Assembly (NCBI GenBank): GCA_963792405.1
Contig: CAWBVU010000006.1
Coordinates: 1,240,001 to 1,304,000, forward strand
Source: SZUA-442 sp963792405
GTDB lineage: Bacteria; Actinomycetota; Acidimicrobiia; Spongiisociales; UBA5794
Reading direction: 5' to 3'
DNA: 64,000 bases
Within the stretch, counting starts at the first letter, position 1, and the number at the start of each line of letters is the position of its first letter. The position numbers and the translations under genes are program-made. Of the stretch, positions 25,700 through 36,222 are shown in pieces. Below the pieces are notes generated by a model. The model saw only the letters and a program-made list of their open reading frames with translations, was not told the DNA's origin and ran no database searches.

Positions 25700-28503
25700 G
25701 GCGTCACCTCCTCGCCTCCGCCGCCGGATCTCCTGCCCCACACGGCGAGCCCGACGAGTACGACGATCGCGAGACCTGCGGCGATCGCCTGTGCCCTCTG
25801 GGCGCCATCAGCGGCGAACGTGACCTCACCGCCGACGGCGGACACCTCGTTGGCGAAGCCGACGGATCGCCATGGCTCCGGCCCGAACCGGGGGTCAGGG
25901 TTCTCCGCGACGAACACGCTCGACCCGGGCTCCGGCTCCCCCACATAGGCCCACCCCGAGCGGGCCCAGGAAGCGTCGAGCGTGAGGGCCCGGCCGACGG
26001 GCTCGACGTCGCTGACGAACACGGCGTTCGCGACGCCTGCGCTGAGGGGCAGCAGGTCGAGCTGGCCGGCGAAGACGTTGCGCCACGCGAGTGAGGCCGG
26101 ATCGGCATCGGCGCCCTCACTGTCGCCGATGACGACGATCCAGCGGATGCCGAAGGGTGCGAGCTCACCGCCCGCCCTCCGCGTGTCGCCTGCGATGATC
26201 GACGCGAGGCGCTCCTCGAGGAAGATGTCGAGCTCACCCCTGGGCTCGAGCCTCGGCTCACCGAGATCCGGAACGGGAGCCGACACCACGCGATAGGCCC
26301 CGCCCTCGACGCTCCGGCTGTCTCCGGGCATGAGCTCCGCAGGGCCGACCAGGAGCACCCTGGAACGCTCTGCCTGCCCCTCGTTGGCCTCGGTGAAGGC
26401 CAACATGTCGGTGAAGCGGTCCCCGGGCAGGCCGATGCGCCCGCCGAGGAGGATGACCGACGACGCGACGACCAGCACCACGATGCCCACGGCCCCGATC
26501 CCCGCCACGAATCGGCGCCAACGAGCGAGCCCTTCGGACGACAGGGTCGATGCGACGACGCCGATCGTGATCGCCGTGCCGAGCCCTGCGAGGGCGAGCC
26601 CGGCGGACTCGACCTCCCGACCCCAGCCGAACGACCCCGAGCGCGAGAGGAGCACACCGAATCCGGCCATGGCGGCACCCCATCCTGCGACGAGGCCGAG
26701 CCTGCGCTCGGCCGCACCCACGGCGGCGACGGCCACCACAGCGGCGGCGACGGCGACGATGGATGAGACGTTCCAGAACGCATAACCCGCCCGTGCGATC
26801 CGTTCGATGCTGGTCTGCCAGATCCAGGGGCTCAGGAGGAGCCCGCCGCCCGCGGTGCCGGCGAGTGACAGGACCACCGCCCGCCACGCGAGGGGGTCGC
26901 GGAACCGCACCAGGGCGTAGAGCGCCAGGGATGGGAGCGGGATCAGCAGGAGCAGGGGCGACAGCGCACCGAGGAATCCGAACACGGCGATCGTGCCCGC
27001 GATCCGGCCGATGCCGTGCCGGATGCCGTCACGCAATGGTGCGAGGCAGAACCGGAACGCCCACGGGAGCAGGCCGAGCCCCAGGAGGGCCCCAAGGTCG
27101 GTGTTCCCCCCGATCCCCTGGGCCGTGGGGCCCGCGACATAGACGATGCCCGCGATGAGGGCGGGCGCCGCACCGATCGACCAGGTCCGGAGGAGGCGGG
27201 TGACACCCCAGATCCCGAGCACCATCGCACCGGCACCGAGCGCCCACTCGGGCAAGGACTGCGCATGCAGCGTCACGATCTTCGCGACACCAGCGATCGC
27301 AACCAGGGGACGCACCAGCTCGGGGCTTCCGAGGCCCGCGGGATTCCATCCACCTGCGTAGGCCTGCAGGGCATCCCAGCCGCTCGAGGGAAACGGCAGG
27401 GTGTACCCGACGGCAGGGAGGCCCTTGGACCAGAGCTCCCTCGCGGACAGGAGCACGAACACCACCGCGAGCACACCGATCACGAAGGCGGGCTGGCGGA
27501 CGTCGTTGCCGATCGACTCCACGGACACGGTGTCCTCACCTGGGAGCCGCCGGCGCAGTCCCTCGGCGGATCGCTTGGCGAGGTTCGCCGCCTTGACGCT
27601 GCCCCTCCGCTGGAAACGGAACAACTCCGTGTCGGAGACGACACGGTTGCGCCTCGCCTCTCGACGCGCGCCGAAGGTGGACGGCGCCTTCGCCACGTTC
27701 CACGCCCACGACCGGACCCAGTCGAATCCGTACCAGCGGCCGAAGAAGATCGATACGAGGGTCTCGAAGAGCCCCGTCACGAAATCCACGGGCAGCACCC
27801 ACAGGAGGGTGAGCGGTCCGTAGGCCTTCGTGACCGACCGTATCCGGCTCGCTTCCTCCCTCCACCGAACGGGTCCCGGCTCGGCTCCGACGAATCGGAC
27901 CTCCGAGGCCGGGGAGACCATCACACGAGCGCCCTTGAGCCGCGCCCGCTGGGCGAGGTCGATGGCGCCAGCGAGCGGGGCCATCTCGGGATCGAGGCCC
28001 CCGAGTCCGACCAGGAGGTCACGCCGGATGAGTGTCGACACACCTGCCACGGCAGCGACGTCACGGACGACGTCGTACTGGCCCTGGTCACGCTCCGCGG
28101 AGTCGAGCCCGGTGTACGGGACGTCGAACACGTCGGTCACCAGCCCCACGGAGATGAGCGCGTCGTTCTCCCCGACGACCTTCGAGCCGATCATTCCCGC
28201 GTCTGCCCTCTCGGCATCCCTGACGAGCGCCTCGAGCGTGTCGGGAACCGGCAGTGCGCCCTCGCGCAGGAGCCACACGTATGCGGTGTCGGCTGGCACG
28301 AGGGCCATCGCCTCTCCGAACGTCGGCGCGCGAACCTGGCCGCCATCACCCGGAGCGGGCTGTGCCCCCGGGTGGACGACCACGGTGGTCGTGGGCTCGT
28401 ACACTTGGCGCCCGACCGCGGCGAGGGTGTCGCCCAGGCCACCCGTGCCATCGGCGATGACGATGGTCGCGACCGTGGCGAGCCGGGTGGGTGTCATGGA
28501 CAT
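25696..28503 (-). CDS. Glycosyltransferase family 2 protein fused to a polytopic membrane domain
   Basis: A 935-residue protein. Residues 1-240 form a GT2-like nucleotide-sugar domain (VATIVIADGTGGLGDTLAAV opening; GVSTLIRRDLLVGLGGLDPE). About a dozen membrane spans follow from near 260 to 660, then an extracytoplasmic domain and a final span with a basic tail. This resembles actinobacterial envelope glycosyltransferases encoded with DUF5719. The start may be ATG at 28503 or 28497. It is divergent from cofD with a 45-base gap. Confidence 0.82.
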   Translation of the reverse strand: MSMTPTRLATVATIVIADGTGGLGDTLAAVGRQVYEPTTTVVVHPGAQPAPGDGGQVRAPTFGEAMALVPADTAYVWLLREGALPVPDTLEALVRDAERADAGMIGSKVVGENDALISVGLVTDVFDVPYTGLDSAERDQGQYDVVRDVAAVAGVSTLIRRDLLVGLGGLDPEMAPLAGAIDLAQRARLKGARVMVSPASEVRFVGAEPGPVRWREEASRIRSVTKAYGPLTLLWVLPVDFVTGLFETLVSIFFGRWYGFDWVRSWAWNVAKAPSTFGARREARRNRVVSDTELFRFQRRGSVKAANLAKRSAEGLRRRLPGEDTVSVESIGNDVRQPAFVIGVLAVVFVLLSARELWSKGLPAVGYTLPFPSSGWDALQAYAGGWNPAGLGSPELVRPLVAIAGVAKIVTLHAQSLPEWALGAGAMVLGIWGVTRLLRTWSIGAAPALIAGIVYVAGPTAQGIGGNTDLGALLGLGLLPWAFRFCLAPLRDGIRHGIGRIAGTIAVFGFLGALSPLLLLIPLPSLALYALVRFRDPLAWRAVVLSLAGTAGGGLLLSPWIWQTSIERIARAGYAFWNVSSIVAVAAAVVAVAAVGAAERRLGLVAGWGAAMAGFGVLLSRSGSFGWGREVESAGLALAGLGTAITIGVVASTLSSEGLARWRRFVAGIGAVGIVVLVVASSVILLGGRIGLPGDRFTDMLAFTEANEGQAERSRVLLVGPAELMPGDSRSVEGGAYRVVSAPVPDLGEPRLEPRGELDIFLEERLASIIAGDTRRAGGELAPFGIRWIVVIGDSEGADADPASLAWRNVFAGQLDLLPLSAGVANAVFVSDVEPVGRALTLDASWARSGWAYVGEPEPGSSVFVAENPDPRFGPEPWRSVGFANEVSAVGGEVTFAADGAQRAQAIAAGLAIVVLVGLAVWGRRSGGGGEEVTP

Positions 28504-28548
28504 GAAGGGTTCATTCTGGAGTCGTATCGCCGCTACGGCAATCATCGG

Positions 28549-29511
28549 GTGACACTGCTGGCGGGCGGGGTCGGAGGAGCGAGAATGGCCCGCGCCCTGA
28601 GAGCGGTCCTCGATCCTGGCCATCTCACCGTCGTGGTGAACGTCGGTGACGACGCCGAACGATACGGCGTTCACGTCGCTGCCGACCCCGATACGGTCCT
28701 CTACACGCTCGCAGGGGTGGTGGGGCCACACGGCTGGGGACGGCGCGGAGACACGACGAAGGTCATGCACGCCCTCTCCGGCCTGGGCATCGACACGGCA
28801 TTCACCCTCGGCGATGCCGACCTCGCGATGTGCCTCCTGCGCACGGAGCTGCTCTCCTCCGGGGTCCCGCTCAGCGTCGTCACCTCCGAGATGTCCGGGC
28901 GACTCGGGGTTGCGGACGTCGCCGTTGTGCCGGTGACGGACGACCCACTCCGGACGTGGGTGCAGATCCGCGACGGCAGCTGGCTGTCGTTCCAGGAGTA
29001 CTTCGTCGATCGGGGCCATGCCGACGAGGTGACCGCCCTGGCGTACCACGGCGCGCCTGGCGCGATACCCGCCCCCGGCGTGATCGACGCGATCACCTCC
29101 GCCGACACGCTCGTCATCGCACCATCCAACCCGCCACTGTCGATCTGGCCGATCCTGTCGATCGACGACGTCAGGGGTGCGGTCGCCGACCATCCGGTGA
29201 CGATCGCCATCAGCCCGCTCTTCGGAGGCAGGGCGCTGAAGGGACCTGCCGCCGAGGTGATGGCCGCGGTCGGCCTCTCGAATGGGACGCGCGGCGTCCT
29301 CGAGGCCTACGACGGGCTCATCGACACGCTCTATGTCGACGCAGGGGACGCTGGCGACGTGTCCCTGGGTGACGAGTTCGGGGTCAACGTGGTGGCTGCG
29401 GACACGCGGCTCGACCGGCCCGATTCGGGTGCAGGATTCGCATGGCGCGTCGTCGCTGGCGCGCCGCCCGGGGACGATCCGGGTCGTGGGAACGGGGCGT
29501 CACGTGGGTGA
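28549..29511 (+). CDS. cofD: 2-phospho-L-lactate transferase (CofD/FbiA)
   Basis: A 320-residue enzyme that joins the phospholactyl- or phosphoenolpyruvyl-type moiety to Fo in coenzyme F420 synthesis. The N-terminal LLAGGVGGARMARAL is the family nucleotide loop; VVNVGDDAERYGVHVAADPD and SNPPLSIWPIL are conserved active-site stretches. GTG at 28549 places the glycine loop at the expected N-terminus. cofE follows with its start overlapping or two bases after the stop. Confidence 0.95.
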   Translation: MTLLAGGVGGARMARALRAVLDPGHLTVVVNVGDDAERYGVHVAADPDTVLYTLAGVVGPHGWGRRGDTTKVMHALSGLGIDTAFTLGDADLAMCLLRTELLSSGVPLSVVTSEMSGRLGVADVAVVPVTDDPLRTWVQIRDGSWLSFQEYFVDRGHADEVTALAYHGAPGAIPAPGVIDAITSADTLVIAPSNPPLSIWPILSIDDVRGAVADHPVTIAISPLFGGRALKGPAAEVMAAVGLSNGTRGVLEAYDGLIDTLYVDAGDAGDVSLGDEFGVNVVAADTRLDRPDSGAGFAWRVVAGAPPGDDPGRGNGASRG

Positions 29512-29512
29512 G

Positions 29513-30202
29513 ATGAGGGTCTTCGGCGTGGACGGGATCGGCGAGATCGCGGCAGGCGACGACCTTGCGTTGGTGATCTGCGATGCGATCCGTGCAATGG
29601 GCGAGCGCCTCGCCGACGGCGACGTCGTCGTCGTCACCCACAAGGTCGTGTCGAAGCAGGAGGGACGGGTCGTCGAGATCGCCGACGAGGCCGCATACCG
29701 GCGCCTCGTGCTCGACGAGGCAACCTCCATCGTCAGGCGACGAGGTGACCTCGTCATCGCCCAGACGCGACACGGTTTCATCTGTGCGAACGCCGCCGTC
29801 GATCGTTCGAACGTCGCCCCCGGCCACGCCGTGCTCCTGCCGATCGACCCCGACCGGTCGGCGCACCGCATCCGCACGCTCATCGAGCGCCACACCGGCA
29901 CGGACATCGGCGTGGTGATCACCGACACGTTCGGACGCCCATGGCGGCGCGGGCTCGTCGACGTCGCCATCGGTGTGAGCGGCCTCCCCGCGATCGTCGA
30001 CCTCAGGGGAACGACCGACACGTGGGGCAACGAGCTCAACGTCACCGAGGTCGCCGTCGTCGATGAGATCGCCGCCGCGGCGGATCTCGTCATGGGCAAG
30101 GCCACGTCGATCCCCGTCGCCGTCGTGAGGGGACTCGGACTCGCAGGGGAGGGACGCGCCCGCGACCTCGTCAGGCCCCCGGAGGAGGACCTCTTCAGGT
30201 GA
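29513..30202 (+). CDS. cofE: Coenzyme F420 gamma-glutamyl ligase (CofE)
   Basis: A 229-residue GTP-dependent ligase adding glutamates to F420-0. Key blocks are VVTHKVVSKQEGRVVE, ITDTFGRPWRRGLVDVAIG and KATSIPVAVVRGLG. Mycobacterial FbiB has an extra C-terminal FMN/nitroreductase-like domain; here the protein is the ligase alone, so that step must be done elsewhere. The preferred start is ATG 29513; GTG 29504 is an alternative that overlaps the cofD stop. Fpg follows six bases after. Confidence 0.95.
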   Translation: MRVFGVDGIGEIAAGDDLALVICDAIRAMGERLADGDVVVVTHKVVSKQEGRVVEIADEAAYRRLVLDEATSIVRRRGDLVIAQTRHGFICANAAVDRSNVAPGHAVLLPIDPDRSAHRIRTLIERHTGTDIGVVITDTFGRPWRRGLVDVAIGVSGLPAIVDLRGTTDTWGNELNVTEVAVVDEIAAAADLVMGKATSIPVAVVRGLGLAGEGRARDLVRPPEEDLFR

Positions 30203-30208
30203 CGCGCG

Positions 30209-31087
30209 ATGCCTGAGCTCCCGGAGATCGAGGCGTACCTCCACGCCCTCGCGCCGAGGATCGTCGGAACCAGACTCGAGGCCGTCCGCATCGCGTCGTT
30301 CTCCCTCCTCCGGACCTTCGAGCCCCCCGTGGACGCGGCCGTGGGCCACACGGTCGTCGACCTCCACCGCATCGGCAAGCGCATCTCCATCGACCTCGAC
30401 GGAGGCCTCCACCTGGTCATCCACCTGATGGTGGCGGGGCGGTTGGCCTGGAACGAGGTGCCCAAGCCCCTACCGAAGCGTGGCGGATTGGCCTCGCTCG
30501 ACTTCGCGACGGGGTCACTCGTCCTCACCGAGGCGGGGACGAAGCGACGTGCGGGGATGTGGGCCGTCACCGACGAGGGCCTCGCCGACCTCGACCCCGG
30601 CGGCATCGAGGTCGCCTCCGCGTCCTTCGAGGAGTTCGCCGATGCCCTGCGCGCCGAGCGCCACACGCTCAAGCGATCCCTCACCGACGGGCGCAGGCTC
30701 GCGGGCATCGGAGGAGCGTTCGCAGACGAGATCCTCCATGCGGCAAGGCTGTCCCCGACCCAGATCAACCAGAACCTCTCCGAGGAGGAGCTGCGCCGGC
30801 TCCATGACGCCGCGAAGCAGGTCCTCACGGAGTGGACGGCGATCAGGATCGACGAGACCGGTGGAGGCTTTCCGACGAAGGTGACGGCGTTCCACCCGGA
30901 CATGGCCGTCCACGGCAAGTTCGGCCAGGCCTGCCCGGTGTGCGACGCACCCATCCAGCGGATCGTGACGGGAGAGCGCGAGACGAACTACTGCCCCGGA
31001 TGCCAGACCGGTGGGCGCATCCTCGCCGATCGCTCGCTCTCGCGCCTGCTCAAGGACGACTGGCCGAGGCACCTCGACGAGTTGTGA
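30209..31087 (+). CDS. Fpg/Nei-family DNA glycosylase
   Basis: A 292-residue base-excision repair enzyme. The N-terminal PELPEIEAYL provides catalytic proline 2 and glutamate 3, and RIGKRI the conserved lysine. A C-terminal zinc finger CPVC near residue 245 and CPGC near 268 is complete. The helix-two-turn-helix is in the middle. Exact lesion preference, 8-oxoguanine or oxidised pyrimidines, cannot be fixed from sequence. It is the third gene of the cofD-cofE transcript and ends convergently, six bases from the epimerase gene. Confidence 0.93.
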   Translation: MPELPEIEAYLHALAPRIVGTRLEAVRIASFSLLRTFEPPVDAAVGHTVVDLHRIGKRISIDLDGGLHLVIHLMVAGRLAWNEVPKPLPKRGGLASLDFATGSLVLTEAGTKRRAGMWAVTDEGLADLDPGGIEVASASFEEFADALRAERHTLKRSLTDGRRLAGIGGAFADEILHAARLSPTQINQNLSEEELRRLHDAAKQVLTEWTAIRIDETGGGFPTKVTAFHPDMAVHGKFGQACPVCDAPIQRIVTGERETNYCPGCQTGGRILADRSLSRLLKDDWPRHLDEL

Positions 31088-31093
31088 CCGACG

Positions 31094-32041
31094 TCACCCC
31101 TCGGTGCTGCGCCACCACGCGACGGTCTGGTCGATCCCCTCGGGGAGAGGCGTCCACGGTTCCCACCCGAGGTGCGCACGCGCGGCAGCGGGATCGAGGC
31201 ACGAGCGGAGCTGCTCACCACGACGCGCAGCCGCCATGATCGGCGCGATGTCGACGCCGGTCGCCTCCACGATGAGGTCGTACAGCTTCATCACCGACGT
31301 CTCGACGCCCGTACCGATGTTGAGGTAGCGGGATCCGCCGATGCGCGATGCCCTCACCATGGCGTCGGTGACGTCCTCGACGAACACGAAGTCCCTCGTC
31401 TGTCCGCCATCACCGAAGATCGTCGGCGTGCGGCCCGCCGCGAGGTCCCCGATGAAGATCGAGACGACGCCTGCTTCCCCGTGGGGGTCCTGACGGGGTC
31501 CGTAGACGTTCGCGAAGCCGAGTGACAGGTAGTCGAGGCCGTACGCATCGTGGAAGTAGCGGAAGTACTCCTCGACGACGTACTTGGCGACACCGTAGGG
31601 CGAGGCGGGACGTCGCGGCTGGGTCTCGGGCGTGGGGATGTTGAACGTGTCCCCGAAGGTGGCTCCGCCGGACGAGGCGAACACGAAGCGCTCGACATCC
31701 GCGTGGCGGGCGGCCTCGAGCATGTTGACCGTGCCCAACACGTTGACGCGTGTGTCGAAGACGGGGTCGGCGACCGACCGACGCACGTCGATCTGCGCGG
31801 CGAGGTGGAACACCGTATCGGGCCTGAAGTCCCTCACGATCCCCACGACGTCGTCGCTGGTGACGTCGATCTGATGGAACTTGATGTGCCCCCGCTCCCT
31901 GGCGGTCCTGAGATTCGCGAGCGAGCCTGACGACAGGTCATCGAGGACCATGACCTCGACGCCGTCGTCGACCAGCCTGTCGACGAGGTTCGAGCCGATG
32001 AAGCCCGCACCGCCGGTCACCACTGCACGTGTCATCGTCAT
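31094..32041 (-). CDS. NAD-dependent sugar epimerase/dehydratase
   Basis: A 315-residue short-chain dehydrogenase of the UDP-glucose-4-epimerase type. NAD loop VTGGAGFIGSNLVD (about 8-21), catalytic S in FASSGGATFG and YGVAKYVVEEY (YxxxK) are present. It could act on UDP-glucose, UDP-GlcNAc or a related nucleotide sugar. A second ATG two codons later is equally possible. It is the last of three genes birA, hydrolase and epimerase on the same strand. Confidence 0.9.
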   Translation of the reverse strand: MTMTRAVVTGGAGFIGSNLVDRLVDDGVEVMVLDDLSSGSLANLRTARERGHIKFHQIDVTSDDVVGIVRDFRPDTVFHLAAQIDVRRSVADPVFDTRVNVLGTVNMLEAARHADVERFVFASSGGATFGDTFNIPTPETQPRRPASPYGVAKYVVEEYFRYFHDAYGLDYLSLGFANVYGPRQDPHGEAGVVSIFIGDLAAGRTPTIFGDGGQTRDFVFVEDVTDAMVRASRIGGSRYLNIGTGVETSVMKLYDLIVEATGVDIAPIMAAARRGEQLRSCLDPAAARAHLGWEPWTPLPEGIDQTVAWWRSTEG

Positions 32042-32068
32042 CGCCTCGCTCTCGGGATCATCGCGTCG

Positions 32069-32740
32069 TCACACCCTGGGCGGCAGCCGTTCGGCGAGGA
32101 ACCCCACCAGGCGGCGCACCGTGTCGTCGAATCGGTCCTGCCGGAAGCCGGGCGCGTCGTCGTTCCAGAAGCCGGTGTCGCCATCCCCGTAGACCACGAA
32201 CGTCGTCTGCGGGAGTCGTTCGCGTGCGGCCAGGGATCCCTCGATGTCCGCCGCCTCGTCGCCCCTGCTGCCGATGAACAGCGTCGGCACGTCGGCCAGT
32301 TCCAGGTCGCCCGCCGACTCGTCGTCGATGGTCGAGCCGACGCAGGCCACGGCGACCACCAGGGCATCGGATGCCGTGAGCGCCGCCGCGTCACGGAGGC
32401 CGGACTCGAACGCGACCACGCCGTATCCGTACTCGGCATTCGACCAGTCGCCGGCGGGATTGGTGATGAAGCCCGCAATGGCGAGGCTCTCGTGGCGATT
32501 CCGCTCCGTGTCGGGTCCCAGTTCGGGAGCGAGGGCGGCGATCCCATGCCGGGCGAGGACCCGGCAGAGGTTCTTCACACTCGACGACGGGATCCGTCCC
32601 GGACCGTAGACGAGGACGGTCGGCCACTCACCGACGCCGTCGGGCCTCGCGAGATAGCCGCCGAAGGTCCGGGGACCGGCGGGGATGCTCGCCGTCCCAT
32701 AGATGATGTCGGTCGTCCCCTCGCCGGTCTGTACCGCCAC
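32069..32740 (-). CDS. Dienelactone-hydrolase-like alpha/beta hydrolase
   Basis: A 223-residue alpha/beta hydrolase with N-terminal strands GTASIPAGPRTFGGYLA and a nucleophile elbow VACVGS in which cysteine replaces serine, as in dienelactone hydrolases. A late acid (GSRGDEAAD) and H/D region (YGDGDTGFWNDD) are present, though the last lacks the usual histidine in the DLH pattern, so activity is uncertain. The GTG start has GAGGGAG upstream. It sits between birA and the epimerase. Confidence 0.75.
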   Translation of the reverse strand: MAVQTGEGTTDIIYGTASIPAGPRTFGGYLARPDGVGEWPTVLVYGPGRIPSSSVKNLCRVLARHGIAALAPELGPDTERNRHESLAIAGFITNPAGDWSNAEYGYGVVAFESGLRDAAALTASDALVVAVACVGSTIDDESAGDLELADVPTLFIGSRGDEAADIEGSLAARERLPQTTFVVYGDGDTGFWNDDAPGFRQDRFDDTVRRLVGFLAERLPPRV

Positions 32741-32810
32741 GCGATCTCCCTCACGTCGGTCCGTGGGCAGCCCCCTGCTGCACGATCGCAGGCTAGTGGC
32801 GTCGACATGC

Positions 32811-33545
32811 TCAGCCGCGGCGTCCGTGTGGGCCCTCGTCGCCTCCGGGACCGTCGAGCAGGTGGACGTCCCCGGAGACGAGCGCGACGGTGCCACCCGG
32901 GGCATCGACCACGAGCGACCCGTCCTCGGCGATGGTGACCGCCACGCCCCCTCCCCCATCCCACGCCACGTGGGACCCGACCGTGACGCATCCCTCCAGG
33001 AAGGCATCCCTCGGCCATCGATGTGCGCCCGATGCCATGATCGCGAGCAGCCCGTCCACCCATCCGCGTGCGATGCGTCGCGCGAGCTTCCGGGATGCCT
33101 CCGGGTCGATCCCTGCGGTGAGGAGCGCTCCCGCATACGGTGGTGGGGACGCCCATGCGAGGTTCACGCCACACCCCACGACCACCGTGCCACCTGAGCC
33201 CTCCACGAGGATCCCCCCGACCTTCCTCCCGCGAACCAGCAGGTCGTTCGGCCACTTGAGGTCCACCTGCACATCCGTCTCGGAGGCGATCGCCTCCCGC
33301 ACGGCCACGGCGGTGCACAGCGGGATCAGGGGGAAGTCCTCCGGCGTCCACTCGGGGACGCTGGCGTAGGACGAGAACAAGGCGAGGTCGGGCGCGAGCC
33401 AGCTCCTCCCCGACCGGCCACGACCACCGTCCTGATGGTCCGCGACGACAAGCGTCGGGACGCCCGTCGCCGCGAAGGCCTCGGAGGCCGCGTCCTGGGT
33501 GGACGCCGCGCGATCGAGGTGGACGATGTCGTAGTGTGTATCCAT
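32811..33545 (-). CDS. birA: Biotin-[acetyl-CoA-carboxylase] ligase
   Basis: A 244-residue monofunctional biotin ligase (no N-terminal DNA-binding domain). The biotin-AMP loop DGGRGRSGRSW (residues 39-49), catalytic LKWPNDLLVRGRKVGGILVE and VVVGCGVNL are present. It attaches biotin to the carrier domain of the carboxylase whose beta subunit starts 55 bases away on the other strand. GGAG precedes the ATG. Confidence 0.95.
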   Translation of the reverse strand: MDTHYDIVHLDRAASTQDAASEAFAATGVPTLVVADHQDGGRGRSGRSWLAPDLALFSSYASVPEWTPEDFPLIPLCTAVAVREAIASETDVQVDLKWPNDLLVRGRKVGGILVEGSGGTVVVGCGVNLAWASPPPYAGALLTAGIDPEASRKLARRIARGWVDGLLAIMASGAHRWPRDAFLEGCVTVGSHVAWDGGGGVAVTIAEDGSLVVDAPGGTVALVSGDVHLLDGPGGDEGPHGRRG

Positions 33546-33600
33546 CGACGCTCCGCGTGAGTCGAACGGACCGAACCCGGCGAGCCTAACCGGAGGACCG

Positions 33601-35151
<1,551 letters not shown>

Positions 35152-35346
35152 TCGTCCCCGACCGACTCGACGCCCGATGGCGCTCCCACACCGGTTCGCA
35201 CGCGGGCTCCACGCGAGAGGCGACGGGGGCGTCGCGTAACCACGCACAGGCGGCCGAGGTCGTATCTGCGAAGCGTCGCCCCTCGAACTCGAACCCATCA
35301 GCGTCGGCCCCCGGCAGGCGGCCACGTCGCCGCACCCGTCCCCATC
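35152..35346. other. Non-coding gap between carboxylase subunit genes
   Basis: About 200 bases with no convincing coding frame. An antisense frame across it continues into the beta-subunit gene but is not supported by codon pattern. It ends at the promoter of the alpha subunit. Confidence 0.4.
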
Positions 35347-35352
35347 TAGGAT
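35347..35352 (+). promoter_or_regulatory. -10 box TAGGAT of leaderless alpha-subunit gene
   Basis: TAGGAT ends six bases before the GTG at 35359; no ribosome-binding site is present. Confidence 0.5.
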
Positions 35353-35358
35353 TGCCCC

Positions 35359-36222
35359 GTGGAATCAGTCCTCATCGCGAATCGCGGCGAGATCGCCGTC
35401 CGGATCATCCGAGCAGCCCGTGACCTCGGGCTGAGGACCATTGCCATCTACTCCGAGCTCGACAGGGATGCCGTCCACACGTCCATGGCGGACGAGGCCT
35501 GGAACGTCGGACCGGCGCCGGCGGCCGAGTCCTACCTGAACATCCCGAAGATCCTCGAGATCGCCAGGGAGTCGAAGGCCTCGGCGGTGCACCCCGGGTA
35601 CGGGTTCCTCGCGGAGAACGCCGAGTTCGCGCAGGCGGTCGTCGACGCGGGGTTGACCTGGGTGGGTCCGCCGGCATCGGCGATCGCGATGATGGGGGAC
35701 AAGATCGAGTCGAGGCTGGCTGCGGAGGCTGCGGGCGTCCACGGCGTGCCCGGAACCCTCGAACCGTTGACCTCTGCCGAGCAGGTGGAGGCCTTCGCAG
35801 CCGAGCACGGGTTCCCCGTCGCGATCAAGGCCGCGGCAGGAGGCGGCGGAAGGGGCATGAAGGTGGTGCACTCGGCTCGGACGGCCTCGCCGCGGCCTTC
35901 GAGTCCGCAGGCCGCGAGGCTGCGTCATGGTTCGGGAACCCGGCGGTGTACGTCGAGCGATACCTCGAGTCGGCTCGCCACATCGAGGCCCAGGTGCTCT
36001 TCGACACCCATGGCAATGGCGTCTTCTACGGGGAGAGGGATTGCTCGCTGCAGCGACGCCACCAGAAGCTCGTGGAGGAGTCACCCGCGCCGCACTTCAC
36101 GCCGGAGCTCCGGGCAGAGCTCGGCAGGCTCGCCCTCGCCCTCGGCCATGCCGCCGGATACCAGTCCGCCGGCACGGTGGAGTTCCTGTTCTCCGATGGG
36201 GAGTTCTACTTCCTCGAGATGA
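35359..36222 (+). CDS. Acyl-CoA carboxylase alpha subunit, N-terminal part (frameshifted)
   Basis: Residues 1 to about 173 are the biotin-carboxylase N-terminal half: MESVLIANRGEIAVRIIRAA, HPGYGFLAENAEFAQAV, then AIKAAAGGGGRGMKVV, the glycine-rich ATP loop. The frame is then lost at 35871-35880, where CTCGG is tandemly duplicated, and continues into a meaningless Ser/Pro/Arg-rich tail to 36222. The correct sequence resumes one frame over in the following entry (GLAAAFESAGREAASW fits this family). Either the gene is disabled or the assembly lost one base (or gained five). Confidence 0.85.
   Translation: MESVLIANRGEIAVRIIRAARDLGLRTIAIYSELDRDAVHTSMADEAWNVGPAPAAESYLNIPKILEIARESKASAVHPGYGFLAENAEFAQAVVDAGLTWVGPPASAIAMMGDKIESRLAAEAAGVHGVPGTLEPLTSAEQVEAFAAEHGFPVAIKAAAGGGGRGMKVVHSARTASPRPSSPQAARLRHGSGTRRCTSSDTSSRLATSRPRCSSTPMAMASSTGRGIARCSDATRSSWRSHPRRTSRRSSGQSSAGSPSPSAMPPDTSPPARWSSCSPMGSSTSSR

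Noticed and set aside
27016..28548. Long plus-strand frame opposite the glycosyltransferase-membrane gene
   Set aside because: It is the antisense of a strongly supported coding gene in GC-rich DNA. Only the cofD part from 28549 shows a conserved protein.
35152..35358. Possible acyl-CoA carboxylase epsilon subunit
   Set aside because: None of the three plus frames gives a start, stop and typical short helical sequence.
35860..35890. Programmed ribosomal frameshift in the alpha subunit
   Set aside because: No slippery heptamer or downstream structure is evident, and the site is a simple tandem duplication.
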